A stretch of 64,000 bases of DNA, from positions 248,001 through 312,000 of the forward strand of contig NZ_JNXT01000002.1 in NCBI RefSeq assembly GCF_000716675.1. The letters run 5' to 3'. Made by a program: the position numbers and the translations under genes. The notes below the pieces were generated by a model that was given only the letters and a program-made list of their open reading frames with translations, was not told the origin of the DNA and did not search any database. The stretch comes from Streptomyces alboflavus (GTDB lineage: Bacteria > Actinomycetota > Actinomycetes > Streptomycetales > Streptomycetaceae). Below, in pieces: positions 31,844 through 41,778 of the stretch (position 1 is the first letter of the stretch; every line of letters begins with the position of its first letter).

Positions 31844-32668
31844 ATGCCTGTACCCATATCCGGCGACCGCACGGAACTGGCCGACCGGACCGCCCTGGTC
31901 ACCGGGGCCGGACAGGGAATCGGCGCGGCCGTGGCCCGGCTGCTTGCCGCCGAGGGCGCCCACGTCCTGGCCACCGACCGCACCGTGGACGGCCTGGAAG
32001 AGCTGGCCGCCGATCCGGTGGGCGACCCGCCCCCGGGCGCCGCCACCGCCGCGGGCACCATCACCGCGCAGGTCATGGACGTCACGGACGCCGCGGCCGT
32101 CGAAGCCGCCGTGAACGCCGTCGAACGCGACCGCGGCCCGCTCGACATCCTGGTCAACGTGGCCGGAATCCTTCGCCCGGGTCCGGCCGTCCGGCTCAGC
32201 GACGAGGACTGGGCGGACACCTTCGCCGTGAACACCACCGGCGTCTTCCACACCTCCCGCGCCGTCGGCGCCCGCATGGCCGCGCGCGGCAGCGGCAGTA
32301 TCGTCACCGTCGGCTCCAACGCGGCCGGAGTGCCCCGTACCGGCATGGCCGCCTACGCCGCCTCCAAGGCCGCCGCGGCCATGTACACCAAGTGCCTGGG
32401 CCTCGAACTCGCCCGCAGCGGCGTGCGCTGCAACATCGTCGCCCCCGGATCCACCGACACCGCGATGCAACGCGCCCTGTGGACCGACGACGCGGCCCCG
32501 CAGCGGGTGGTCGACGGCGACCCCGCGACCTTCCGCACCGGCATCCCGCTGGGCCGCATCGCCGCGCCCCGCGACATCGCGGAGGCGGTCCTCTTCCTCG
32601 CCTCCGACCGGGCGCGGCACATCACGATGCAAGAGCTCTACGTCGACGGCGGCGCCACCCTGCGCTGA
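31844..32668 (+). CDS. dhbA: 2,3-dihydro-2,3-dihydroxybenzoate dehydrogenase
   Basis: A 274-residue short-chain dehydrogenase that oxidises 2,3-dihydro-DHB to 2,3-dihydroxybenzoate with NAD+. It has the cofactor motif [17 protein letters not shown], the NVAG motif and the catalytic YAASK. C-terminal [18 protein letters not shown] and VDGGATL are standard SDR features. Assignment as EntA/DhbA rests on the operon with dhbC, dhbE and dhbB. GGGGGAG six bases before ATG at 31844 supports the start, and an iron box precedes it. The protein is ~25 residues longer than EntA owing to a Pro/Ala-rich insertion near residue 65. Confidence 0.92.
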   Translation: MPVPISGDRTELADRTALVTGAGQGIGAAVARLLAAEGAHVLATDRTVDGLEELAADPVGDPPPGAATAAGTITAQVMDVTDAAAVEAAVNAVERDRGPLDILVNVAGILRPGPAVRLSDEDWADTFAVNTTGVFHTSRAVGARMAARGSGSIVTVGSNAAGVPRTGMAAYAASKAAAAMYTKCLGLELARSGVRCNIVAPGSTDTAMQRALWTDDAAPQRVVDGDPATFRTGIPLGRIAAPRDIAEAVLFLASDRARHITMQELYVDGGATLR

Positions 32669-32797
32669 CGCGCCGCCGCCCCCTCGCATCCGCACGTCCG
32701 CCGCCATCGGCAGGACACAGGTATTTCTCACCCACCCCCCGCACCCGCGGCCGTACCTCCCACCGGAGGCACGGGCCCGGGAGAAACGGAGCCCTCC

Positions 32798-34002
32798 GTG
32801 TCGACGGCACCCGATGTCGCCACACACGTCCCCGCCCTGGCCGACCCGGCCCACCCCGCCGTAGGAGCCGCCACCGCGCTCCTCGCCGACTACCGGCCGG
32901 GCGCCCGCTTCCTCGGTACTCCCACCCGCACCCTGCTCGGGCAGGGCGCGCACAGTGAAGTGCCGCACGACGAGAGACCGTTGGCGGCGCGGGTCGCCCA
33001 GACGCTCGGGCAGGCCCGCGCGGACGGGGCCGAGTCGCCCGTCGTCGTCGGGGCGGTGCCGTTCGACCAGAGCGCCCCGGCCGCCCTCGCGGTGCCCGCG
33101 GCCCTGCGCACCGCGCCGCCGCTGGCCGCCGACCCGCTGATCGCGCTGCCCGCCGAGGCACCCGCCCGCGCGGACTGGCGCATCCGCCAGGTACCGGCCC
33201 CCGAGGTGTACGGCGCGTCCGTGGCCGCCGCCGTCGACCGCATGTGGCGCGGCGAGTTCAGCAAGGTCGTCCTCGCCCGCACCCTCGAACTCGACTGCGC
33301 CGAGCCCCTCGACGTCCCCGCCATGCTCCAGCGCCTGGCCCGGCGCGACGCCGGCGGCTACACCTTCGCGCTGCCGACAGGACCGGCCCGCACGCTCATC
33401 GGTGCGAGCCCCGAGCTGCTGGTGTCCCGGCGCGGGCGGCGCGTCATCGCCAACCCCCTCGCCGGCTCCATACCGCGCAGCGACGACCTCGCCGAGGACG
33501 TGCGCCGCGCGGCCGCGCTCCTGCAGTCGGCCAAGGACCTGCACGAGCACGCCGTCGTCGTCGACGCCGTCCACCAGGCCCTCGCGCCCTTCTGCGCGGA
33601 CATGACCGTGCCCGCGAAGCCCACCCTGATCCGTACCGCCGCCATGTGGCACCTGTCGACGACCGTCACCGGCACCCTCGCGGGCCCGGGCGCCTCCGCC
33701 CTCGAACTGGCCTGCGCGCTGCACCCGACGCCCGCCGTCTGCGGCACGCCCACCGACACGGCCCGCGAGGTCATCCGCGACAGCGAGCCCTTCGACCGCG
33801 GCTTCTTCACCGGCATGGTCGGCTGGGGCGACGCGGCGGGCGACGGCGAATGGGTCGTCACCATCCGCTGCGCGGAGGCCGAGCGCGACTCCCTGCGGCT
33901 CTTCGCGGGCGCGGGCGTCGTCGCCGCGTCCGAGCCGGAGGCCGAGACGGCCGAGACCGCCGCCAAGTTCCGCACCTTCCTCGCCGCCGTGGGGGCCGAG
34001 CT

Positions 34003-34006
<4 letters not shown>
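32798..34006 (+). CDS. dhbC: Isochorismate synthase
   Basis: A 402-residue chorismate-utilising enzyme that converts chorismate to isochorismate with Mg2+. Conserved elements are [12 protein letters not shown] (with the catalytic Lys region), [41 protein letters not shown] and [24 protein letters not shown]. The fit to the EntC/DhbC/MenF group is strong and the operon points to DHB synthesis rather than menaquinone. The start is GTG at 32798, with GGAG upstream. The stop overlaps the dhbE GTG (GTGA), indicating translational coupling. Confidence 0.94.
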
Positions 34007-35688
<1,682 letters not shown>

Positions 35689-35714
35689 CCAGCCGAAACG
35701 GAAAACCCAGCATC

Positions 35715-36347
35715 ATGGCCCTGCCCGCCATCACCCCCTACCCCCTGCCGACCGCCGCCGAGCTGCCGGCCAACCGCGTCGACTGGAAGGTCGACCCGGC
35801 CCGCGCCGTGCTCCTCGTGCACGACCTGCAGAACTACTTCCTGTCCGCGTACGACACCGAGGCCGCGCCCGTGCCCGGCCTCCTGGCCAACGTACGCGGC
35901 CTCAAGGAGCGCGCGGCCGCCCTCGGCGTGCCCGTGCTCTACACCGCCCAGCCCGGCGGGCAGACCCCCGAGCAGCGCGGCCTCCAGCAGGACTTCTGGG
36001 GCTCGGGACTCCCGGACGACCCGCACGCCGCCGCCATCGCCGCCGCCGTCGCGCCCGCACCCGGGGACAAGGTCCTCACGAAGTGGAAGTACAGCGGGTT
36101 CGTCCGCACCGACCTGGAGGACCAGCTGCGCGCCCTTGGCCGCGACCAGCTGGTCATCACGGGGATCTACGCCCACATCGGCGTCCTGATGACGGCCTGC
36201 GACGCGTGGATGCGGGACATCCAGGCGTTCGTCGTCGCCGACGCCGTCGCGGACTTCTCCGCCGACGACCACGCGATGGCGCTGCGCTGGGCCGCCGGGC
36301 GCTGCGCCGTGGTGACCACCACCGACTCCGTCCTCGAAGGGATCTGA
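35715..36347 (+). CDS. dhbB: Isochorismatase without carrier domain
   Basis: A 210-residue enzyme that hydrolyses isochorismate to 2,3-dihydro-DHB and pyruvate. Conserved are LLVHDLQNYFLSAY (catalytic Asp), the WKYSGFVRTDLE segment with the catalytic Lys, and ITGIYAHIGVLMTACDAWM. In E. coli EntB and Bacillus DhbB an aryl carrier domain is fused at the C-terminus; here the protein stops after VLEGI and the carrier is encoded by the next gene. The ribosome site is weak (ACGGAAAA), the poorest in the operon. Confidence 0.94.
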   Translation: MALPAITPYPLPTAAELPANRVDWKVDPARAVLLVHDLQNYFLSAYDTEAAPVPGLLANVRGLKERAAALGVPVLYTAQPGGQTPEQRGLQQDFWGSGLPDDPHAAAIAAAVAPAPGDKVLTKWKYSGFVRTDLEDQLRALGRDQLVITGIYAHIGVLMTACDAWMRDIQAFVVADAVADFSADDHAMALRWAAGRCAVVTTTDSVLEGI

Positions 36348-36352
36348 CCGCC

Positions 36353-36589
36353 GTGACCCCGACCCTGACCCTGGATCAGCTCCGCCGGGACATCGCCGAC
36401 GTACTCGGCGAGGAGCCCGCCGACATCCCCCTCGACGAGAACCTCGTCGACTACGGCCTCGACTCGGTGCGCCTGATGACCCTGGTCGGCCGCTGGCGCG
36501 AGACGTACGGCGTGGACGCGGCGCTCACCGACCTGGCCGAGCGGCCCGCCATCGAGGAGTGGGCAACGCTGCTCAAACTCCCCGCCTGA
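36353..36589 (+). CDS. Stand-alone aryl carrier protein for DHB
   Basis: A 78-residue carrier protein starting with GTG at 36353, five bases after the isochorismatase stop. The phosphopantetheine Ser is in VDYGLDSVRLMTL, and the DLAERPAIEEWATLL ending is typical of aryl carrier domains such as EntB-ArCP. It would receive DHB from DhbE and present it to the first condensation domain of the NRPS at 14578. No phosphopantetheinyl transferase is in the window, so priming depends on an enzyme encoded elsewhere. It is the last gene of the dhb operon. Confidence 0.9.
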   Translation: MTPTLTLDQLRRDIADVLGEEPADIPLDENLVDYGLDSVRLMTLVGRWRETYGVDAALTDLAERPAIEEWATLLKLPA

Positions 36590-36676
36590 CGCCGGGACCG
36601 GCCCCGGATGCGGCGGCCGGCGCGCGGCGGAGCCGCCAAGTGCCCGCCGCCGCACGGCGGTTGTTAGCGTGCGTGC

Positions 36677-37687
36677 ATGAAGGCGTTTCCTGAGAATGTG
36701 CGCGACGAAACCCTCTCGCGGGGTCTCGCGGCCTACGGCATCACCCCCACCGCTGTGACCTACGCGCCCGTCGGCTTCGGCGACTACCACTGGTACGTCA
36801 CCGGCGACGACGGGCGCGACTGGTTCGTCACCGTCTCCGACCTGGAGCACAAGGCGCACTGCGGGGCGGACGCCGCGACGGCGCTCACCGGTCTGCGCCG
36901 GGCCATGGACACGGCGCTGACGCTGCGCACACGCGAGGACCTGCGGTTCGTCGTCGCGCCCGTCGCGGCCGCAGACGGCGGCTCGGTCGTCCCGCTGGAC
37001 ACGCGGTACGCCCTCACGGTCTTCCCCCAAGTCACCGGTCGCGCCGGTGACTTCGGCGACCCGCTGGGCGACACGGACCGCGACCGCGTACTCGCCCTGC
37101 TCGCCCGGCTGCACGACCGGACGCCGCCGGACACCACCCCCGCCACCACCCTGGAGCCCGCCGGACTGACCGGCGTCCACGCGGCCCTTGACGACCTCAC
37201 CGGCACCTGGTCCGGCGGCCCCTACGCCAAACCGGCCCGCCGCCTGCTCGCCGCCCACGCCGCACCCCTGCGCGCCGCCCTGGCCCACTTCGACGCCCTC
37301 GCCGACTGCGTGCGCCGCAGCGGCGCCCCCCTCGTCGTCACCCACGGCGAGCCGCACCCCGGCAACCTCATCCAGGGCGACGGCGGTTACCGGCTCGTGG
37401 ACTGGGACACGGTCGGACTCGCCCTGCCCGAACGGGACTTGTCGCTCCTCGCGGACGAACCGGCGGCGCTCGCCCACTACACCGGGCTGACCGGCCGGGC
37501 CCCCGACAGGGCCGCGCTCGCGCTCTACCGGCTGCGGTGGAGCCTGCTGGACGTGGCCGAGTTCACCGAGTGGTTCCGGGGTCCGCACGAGGGGACCGAC
37601 GACGCACAGGTGGCCTGGGACGGCTTCGCGGGGACGCTGGAGCAGCTGGCCGATCGGAGCCGCGACGCGGTGATCGATTCGAACTGA
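36677..37687 (+). CDS. Aminoglycoside-phosphotransferase-fold kinase (APH family)
   Basis: A 336-residue protein with the APH catalytic loop VVTHGEPHPGNLIQ and the metal-binding LVDWDTVGLALPERDLSLL. The N-lobe (GFGDYHWYVTGDDGRDWFVTVSD) and overall pattern resemble the APH(9)/spectinomycin phosphotransferase branch. The substrate could be an antibiotic, a sugar or a small metabolite. TAGCGT lies six bases before the ATG, so the mRNA is probably leaderless. It stands between the dhb operon and the unassigned cluster; a self-resistance role for that cluster is possible but unsupported. Confidence 0.85.
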   Translation: MKAFPENVRDETLSRGLAAYGITPTAVTYAPVGFGDYHWYVTGDDGRDWFVTVSDLEHKAHCGADAATALTGLRRAMDTALTLRTREDLRFVVAPVAAADGGSVVPLDTRYALTVFPQVTGRAGDFGDPLGDTDRDRVLALLARLHDRTPPDTTPATTLEPAGLTGVHAALDDLTGTWSGGPYAKPARRLLAAHAAPLRAALAHFDALADCVRRSGAPLVVTHGEPHPGNLIQGDGGYRLVDWDTVGLALPERDLSLLADEPAALAHYTGLTGRAPDRAALALYRLRWSLLDVAEFTEWFRGPHEGTDDAQVAWDGFAGTLEQLADRSRDAVIDSN

Positions 37688-37773
37688 ACAGACAACAATG
37701 ATGAATTGCCATAAACTGGGGCAAGGGTGGGCGTCACTGGATGTAGTGGCGACGTCTATATGAGGAGGCACCG

Positions 37774-37956
37774 ATGCTTGCTCAGCACACACCGCTTCTT
37801 GTCGCTCCGACGGACACCACGGCGCTAGGCACGGCCATGGTGGAGCCTGAGGCGGTCCTGAGCGACGCGCCGACGTACGCGCCCGAGGCTGCGGGATTCC
37901 TGCTCCTCCTCGCGCTCGTATCGCCGAAGGAGCCGAAGGAGCCGAAGGGCAAGTGA
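37774..37956 (+). CDS. 60-aa hydrophobic peptide, possible precursor peptide
   Basis: A 60-residue peptide with an excellent AGGAGG ribosome site five bases before ATG and an AT-rich upstream region, so translation is very likely. It has a Thr/Ala-rich, acidic first two thirds (PTDTTALGTAMVEPEAVLSD), a compact hydrophobic core GFLLLLALVS and a basic repetitive tail PKEPKEPKGK. There are no cysteines, so it is not a lanthipeptide core. Its TGA overlaps the GTG of the next gene. It matches no family I know. It could be a RiPP precursor, a carrier peptide for tail-linked chemistry, a small membrane protein or a leader coupling translation. Confidence 0.75.
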   Translation: MLAQHTPLLVAPTDTTALGTAMVEPEAVLSDAPTYAPEAAGFLLLLALVSPKEPKEPKGK

Positions 37957-38768
37957 GTCCTGATCGGTCGCAGACGGCGTACGCCGCGTCCGCGGCTGAC
38001 CTGGCTGTCCGTGCCCTCGATGCCCTCCGTGGCATCGGGGGCACCGCCATGGTCGCCGAGCACGTCGAGCGGGCGGACGACCCCAAGGCGGCCCTGGCCG
38101 CCATCCGGGTCGTCGGCGCCGACGCCTTCGCCCCCTACCTCCTGGCCGACGCGGTCTTCCACCCCCAGGACGCGGCCGCCGTCACCCAGTCCTTCGCCCT
38201 CTTCCCACCCCCGGTGACCACTCCCGACCCGCCGCCCGCGGGAGCCGCCGAGCCCTGGCTCGTCGCCTGGCGCGACTGGGCCATGGCCACGCTGCTCGCC
38301 CGCCTCACCGACGCGGAGCCGGGCGGCGCCCTCGCGCCACGGCCCACCGGCGCCCCCGTGCTCACGGAGGCGGACCAGCCGCAGGGCGGCGGCGACACGG
38401 ACGGCCAGGATCCGGGAGCCGACGCCCCCGACGACAGCGGCCGCACCGACACCGACTGGCAGCGCTGGTCCGTCCGCATGGGCCAGCTCTCCCCGCTCGC
38501 CCTGCCCGGACTCGAAGGCCCCGTGCACACCGCGGCCCGCGCCGCCCCGCTCGCCCTCGCGCGCGGCGCCACCCGCGCCGTGCTGCGCCGCGACTTCCCC
38601 ACCGCCGCGCGCATCACGCGCTGGCTCGCCCTGCTCGCCGCCGAGGGCACCCGCGTCCCGCTCGACCCCGTGCCCCTGCTCGAACACCTGCGTCTGCACG
38701 GCGGCGGCCCGCGGCTCGCGCTCGACGTCGCCATCGCCCGACGGCTGCTCGCACTGGAGACCGCATGA
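37953..38768 (+). CDS. Unknown helical protein, translationally coupled to the 60-aa peptide
   Basis: A 271-residue protein beginning MSPDRSQTAYAASAADLAVRALDALRG, GTG start overlapping the peptide stop by 4 bp. An Ala-rich helical N-terminal domain (to ~90) is followed by a Pro/Gly/Asp-rich disordered linker (~130-165, acidic) and a second helical domain ending LALDVAIARRLLALETA. No signal peptide, TM segment or catalytic motif is recognised. It overlaps the next gene by 4 bp (ATGA). The tight coupling to the peptide suggests they work in a complex. Confidence 0.75.
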   Translation: MSPDRSQTAYAASAADLAVRALDALRGIGGTAMVAEHVERADDPKAALAAIRVVGADAFAPYLLADAVFHPQDAAAVTQSFALFPPPVTTPDPPPAGAAEPWLVAWRDWAMATLLARLTDAEPGGALAPRPTGAPVLTEADQPQGGGDTDGQDPGADAPDDSGRTDTDWQRWSVRMGQLSPLALPGLEGPVHTAARAAPLALARGATRAVLRRDFPTAARITRWLALLAAEGTRVPLDPVPLLEHLRLHGGGPRLALDVAIARRLLALETA

Positions 38769-39697
38769 CGGCGTCCGTGACGCGGACCGCGCACCAGGTG
38801 AGCGCGCGGGCCCTGACCTGGCTGCACACCCACCGCGAACTCGGCGCCCTGCCCGCCGACACCACCGCCGACCTCGGCGACCCCGACAGCGTCTACAAAC
38901 CCCTCGGCGAGAGCGCACTCGCCGCCTCGCTCGTGCTGCGCGAGTCCGCCGCCGGTGGCACCGAGCTGCGCCTGGCCCGCGAGCTGATGGACTTCTGCTG
39001 GCGGCAGTTCGGCGACGGCGACATGCTGTACGAACGGCTCCTGCGGTACTCGATGATGACCGACCCGCTGGAGACGTACGCCCCCTTCGCCCGCTGCGGC
39101 ATCCGCCACGAACCCCTGGAACGGCTGCTCGCCCACACCAGCGCACTGCGCTCGGTGCGCGGCGCCGAGGTCCTGCCCAACCGCAGGCTCGCCGTCGCCA
39201 ACGCCGCCCGCGTCGCGGGCCTCGACCGGGGCGCGCACGCCTACGACTGGTCGGCCCTGGCCCGCGCCACCTGGCTCGGCGCCACCCCCGAGCCCTGGCT
39301 CATCGACTGGATGACCGGCTACTGCGTCACCCACACCGTCTTCCACCTCACCGACTGGGGCGGCCACCCCGCGGGCCTGCCCGACGACCTCACCGCGTAC
39401 GTGGCCACCTGGCTGCCCGTCTGGATCGACATCTGGGCCGAGATCGAGCAGTGGGACCTGGTCGCCGAGCTGATGATCGTCGGCTGCTGCCTGCCCGAGC
39501 CGTACTGCGCGCCCGCCGACTGGGAGCGGCTCGCCCGCGTCCAGCACGCCGACGGCCTGGTGCCCCGCGACGGCGACCCGGTCGCCGACGACCCCGGCCG
39601 CCGCTTCGAGGACCACCAGCACACCGCCGTCGTCGCCGCCATCGCCGGCACCCTCGCGGTCTCCCGCACCCTGGGCGGGGCGGCGGAGCAGCGGTGA
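38765..39697 (+). CDS. Unknown all-helical protein (DUF6895-like, tentative)
   Basis: A 310-residue cytosolic protein, Trp-, Ala- and Leu-rich. The start ALTWLHTHRELGALP and KPLGESALAASLVLRE remind me of hypothetical actinobacterial DUF6895 proteins, but this is from memory and weak. Segments such as DWMTGYCVTHTVFHLTDWGG and EQWDLVAELMIVGCCLPEP look like an alpha-alpha barrel or HEAT-like stack with conserved His and Trp lining a cavity. It starts by ATGA overlap and ends by GTGA overlap with the hydrolase, so four genes form one coupled unit. Function unknown. Confidence 0.75.
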   Translation: MTASVTRTAHQVSARALTWLHTHRELGALPADTTADLGDPDSVYKPLGESALAASLVLRESAAGGTELRLARELMDFCWRQFGDGDMLYERLLRYSMMTDPLETYAPFARCGIRHEPLERLLAHTSALRSVRGAEVLPNRRLAVANAARVAGLDRGAHAYDWSALARATWLGATPEPWLIDWMTGYCVTHTVFHLTDWGGHPAGLPDDLTAYVATWLPVWIDIWAEIEQWDLVAELMIVGCCLPEPYCAPADWERLARVQHADGLVPRDGDPVADDPGRRFEDHQHTAVVAAIAGTLAVSRTLGGAAEQR

Positions 39698-40779
39698 GCC
39701 CGGGGGAGCCCGCCTGGTCGGTGAACCTGCTCGCCGCCCTGCGCGCCGCCGCGCCCGGCGCGAGCGCGGTGGCGCTCGCCGTCCGTCGCGGCCCCGACCA
39801 CGCCGTCCTCGCCACCGGCTCCACCGCGCTGCGCGGCGGCGCGGCGGCCGCCCCCGACACCCGCTTCGAGATCGGCTCCCTCACCAAGACGTTCACCGCC
39901 CTGCTCCTGGCCGAGATGGTCGCCCGCGGCGAGGTCGCCTACGACGACCCCATCACCCGCTTCCTGCCCCGCGCCGCCGCCCCGCACCTGCGCGGCGCCC
40001 CCATCACCCTGCTGCACCTCGCCACCCACACCTCCGGCCTGCCGCGGCTTCCCCCCGGCCTGCTGCGCAGCGGGGCGGCCCACTGGTTCAGCAACCCCTA
40101 CGCCGCCTTCTCCGCCACCGACCTCGCCGCCGCCCTCGCCCGCACCCGGCCGCGCGCCGCCCCCGGCACCCGCGTGCGCTACTCCAACCTCGGCGTCGGC
40201 CTGCTCGGCGCCCTCCTCGCCCACGCCGCCCACGGCCCCGGCGCCCCCTTCGCACCCCTGCTCGCCGCCCGCGTCCTCGACCCGCTCGGCCTGACCCGCA
40301 CCAGCTGCGCCGCCGACCAGCCGCAGGCCGTCGGCCACTGGCACGGCAGGGAGCGCCCCACCTGGCAGATCCCCGCCCTGCCCGGCGCCGGAGCGGGCCG
40401 TTCCAGCGCCCGCGACCTGCTGACCTGCCTGGACGCCCTGCTCGACCCGGCCGCGGCACCCGCCGCCGTCCCCGCCACGCTGCGCACCGCGCTCGCCGAC
40501 GTCACGACACCCCGCATCGCCCTGCCGCGCACCGGCCGACGCATCGCCCTCATCTGGAACATCCGCCCCCGCCCGACCCACGACCTCTATCACCACTCCG
40601 GCGGCACGAGGGGCTTCACCGCCTTCGCGGGCTTCAGCCCGCGCAAGCACGTGGCGCTCGTCGCGCTCGCCAACACGAGCCCCGCCCTGACCGGGACGTT
40701 CATCCAGCGGGCGTACCTGGAGCTGTGGGCGCTCGCCCAGACCGCGCAGCCGCGCCGGGACAGCCAGGGCGTGCCCTAG
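39694..40779 (+). CDS. Serine hydrolase, class C beta-lactamase/D-aminopeptidase fold
   Basis: A 361-residue penicillin-binding-like hydrolase. Motif 1 is the S-x-x-K in EIGSLTKTFTALLL, motif 2 the Y-x-N in RVRYSNLGVGLLG, and motif 3 the H-S-G-G-T in YHHSGGTRGF. There is no signal peptide, so it is probably intracellular, unlike true beta-lactamases; peptidase or esterase activity fits. Being coupled to the peptide and two unknown genes, it may trim or release a peptide-bound product. GTG start at 39694; its TAG stop lies in the CTAG of repeat copy 2. Confidence 0.87.
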   Translation: MSPGEPAWSVNLLAALRAAAPGASAVALAVRRGPDHAVLATGSTALRGGAAAAPDTRFEIGSLTKTFTALLLAEMVARGEVAYDDPITRFLPRAAAPHLRGAPITLLHLATHTSGLPRLPPGLLRSGAAHWFSNPYAAFSATDLAAALARTRPRAAPGTRVRYSNLGVGLLGALLAHAAHGPGAPFAPLLAARVLDPLGLTRTSCAADQPQAVGHWHGRERPTWQIPALPGAGAGRSSARDLLTCLDALLDPAAAPAAVPATLRTALADVTTPRIALPRTGRRIALIWNIRPRPTHDLYHHSGGTRGFTAFAGFSPRKHVALVALANTSPALTGTFIQRAYLELWALAQTAQPRRDSQGVP

Positions 40780-40798
40780 GGCCTGTCCGACGGGTCGG
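40776..40798. repeat. CTAG-headed 23-bp dispersed repeat, copy 2
   Basis: This copy differs from copies 1 and 3 at one base (C at 40791). Its CTAG supplies the stop of the plus-strand hydrolase and, read on the other strand, the stop of the aminotransferase, whose last residues DPSDRP it also encodes. Confidence 0.8.
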
Positions 40799-41720
40799 CG
40801 TGGCGTCGCGGCACGGGAGTCAGCCAGTCGGCCGACGGCGTGTTCTTGCCGGTCACCGCGTCCAGATACGCGTCCCGCAGCGCCGCCGTGACGGGCCCCG
40901 GGGCGGGCAGCGCCGTGGGGCGGTCGTCCAGGGACTCGACCGGGACGACACCGATGGCGGTGCCGGTGACGAACAGTTCGTCGGCGGTGTACGCCTCGGC
41001 GTGGGCGAGCGGCCGCTCGCGGACGGGGATCCCGGCCGCGCGCGCGAGGTCGAGGACTGTGGCGCGCGTGATGCCGGGCAGGATGCCGTCCTGCACCGGA
41101 GGGGTGTGCAGGACGCCGGACCGTACGACGAAGATGTTCGCGGCCGAGCCCTCGGAGAGATGACCGGCCGACGTCAGCATCAGCGCGTCGTCGTAGCCCG
41201 CGCCGAGCGCCGCCAGCTTCGCGAGCGAGGAGTTCAGATACGCGCCCGTCGCCTTCGCGAGGGGCGGGATGGTGTCCTGGTGATTGCGCCGCCACGCGCT
41301 CGTCATCAGCCGCCAGGCCCGCGCCGGCTGGTCCTCCCACGCCCACGCCGCGAGCGTGACCCGTACGGCGGACAGGTCCAGGGCCACCCCCATCTGGCCG
41401 TAGCCGAGATACACCAACGGGCGGACATAGCGCGGGCCCGCCCCGCCCGCGGCGATCAGTTCCGTCGTCGCGGTGGCCAGTTCGTCCGCGGAGAAGGGGA
41501 TCTCCATGCGGTACACCCGGGCGGAGCGGACGAGCCGCGCGAGGTGGTCGCGCAGCCGGAAGACCGCGAGGGTGCCGTCCACCGCCGGGTGCGCGCGGAT
41601 CCCCTCGTACACCGCCCAGCCGTAGTGCAGCGACTGGGTCAGGACGTGCACCTTGGCCTCGTCCCAGGCGACGAGGCGGCCGTCCATCCAGATGTGTTCG
41701 GCGGGGGAGAGGGCGCTCAT
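40776..41720 (-). CDS. Class IV (branched-chain-type) PLP aminotransferase
   Basis: A 314-residue IlvE-like enzyme. The PLP lysine is in PPLAKATGAYLNSSLAK, and LMLTSAGHLSEGSAANIFVVR and VTGTAIGVVPV are fold-type IV signatures. It would interconvert an amino acid and a 2-oxo acid, with glutamate as usual partner. It is the last gene of the minus-strand operon, next to an LDH2-type reductase, suggesting amino acid/keto acid/hydroxy acid interconversion in this pathway. GAGGAG upstream supports the ATG at 41720. Class IV also contains D-amino acid aminotransferases, but the sequence is closer to IlvE. Confidence 0.9.
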   Translation of the reverse strand: MSALSPAEHIWMDGRLVAWDEAKVHVLTQSLHYGWAVYEGIRAHPAVDGTLAVFRLRDHLARLVRSARVYRMEIPFSADELATATTELIAAGGAGPRYVRPLVYLGYGQMGVALDLSAVRVTLAAWAWEDQPARAWRLMTSAWRRNHQDTIPPLAKATGAYLNSSLAKLAALGAGYDDALMLTSAGHLSEGSAANIFVVRSGVLHTPPVQDGILPGITRATVLDLARAAGIPVRERPLAHAEAYTADELFVTGTAIGVVPVESLDDRPTALPAPGPVTAALRDAYLDAVTGKNTPSADWLTPVPRRHADPSDRP

Positions 41721-41778
41721 CGGATGCTCCTCGTCATGGGATGCCGTTCGTCGTCGGGGCGTGCTGCGGGCGGGCTCG

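Noticed and set aside
37774..37956. Calling the 60-aa peptide a lanthipeptide, lasso or thiopeptide precursor
   Set aside because: It has no Cys, no matching core pattern, and no cyclase, dehydratase or YcaO gene is nearby.
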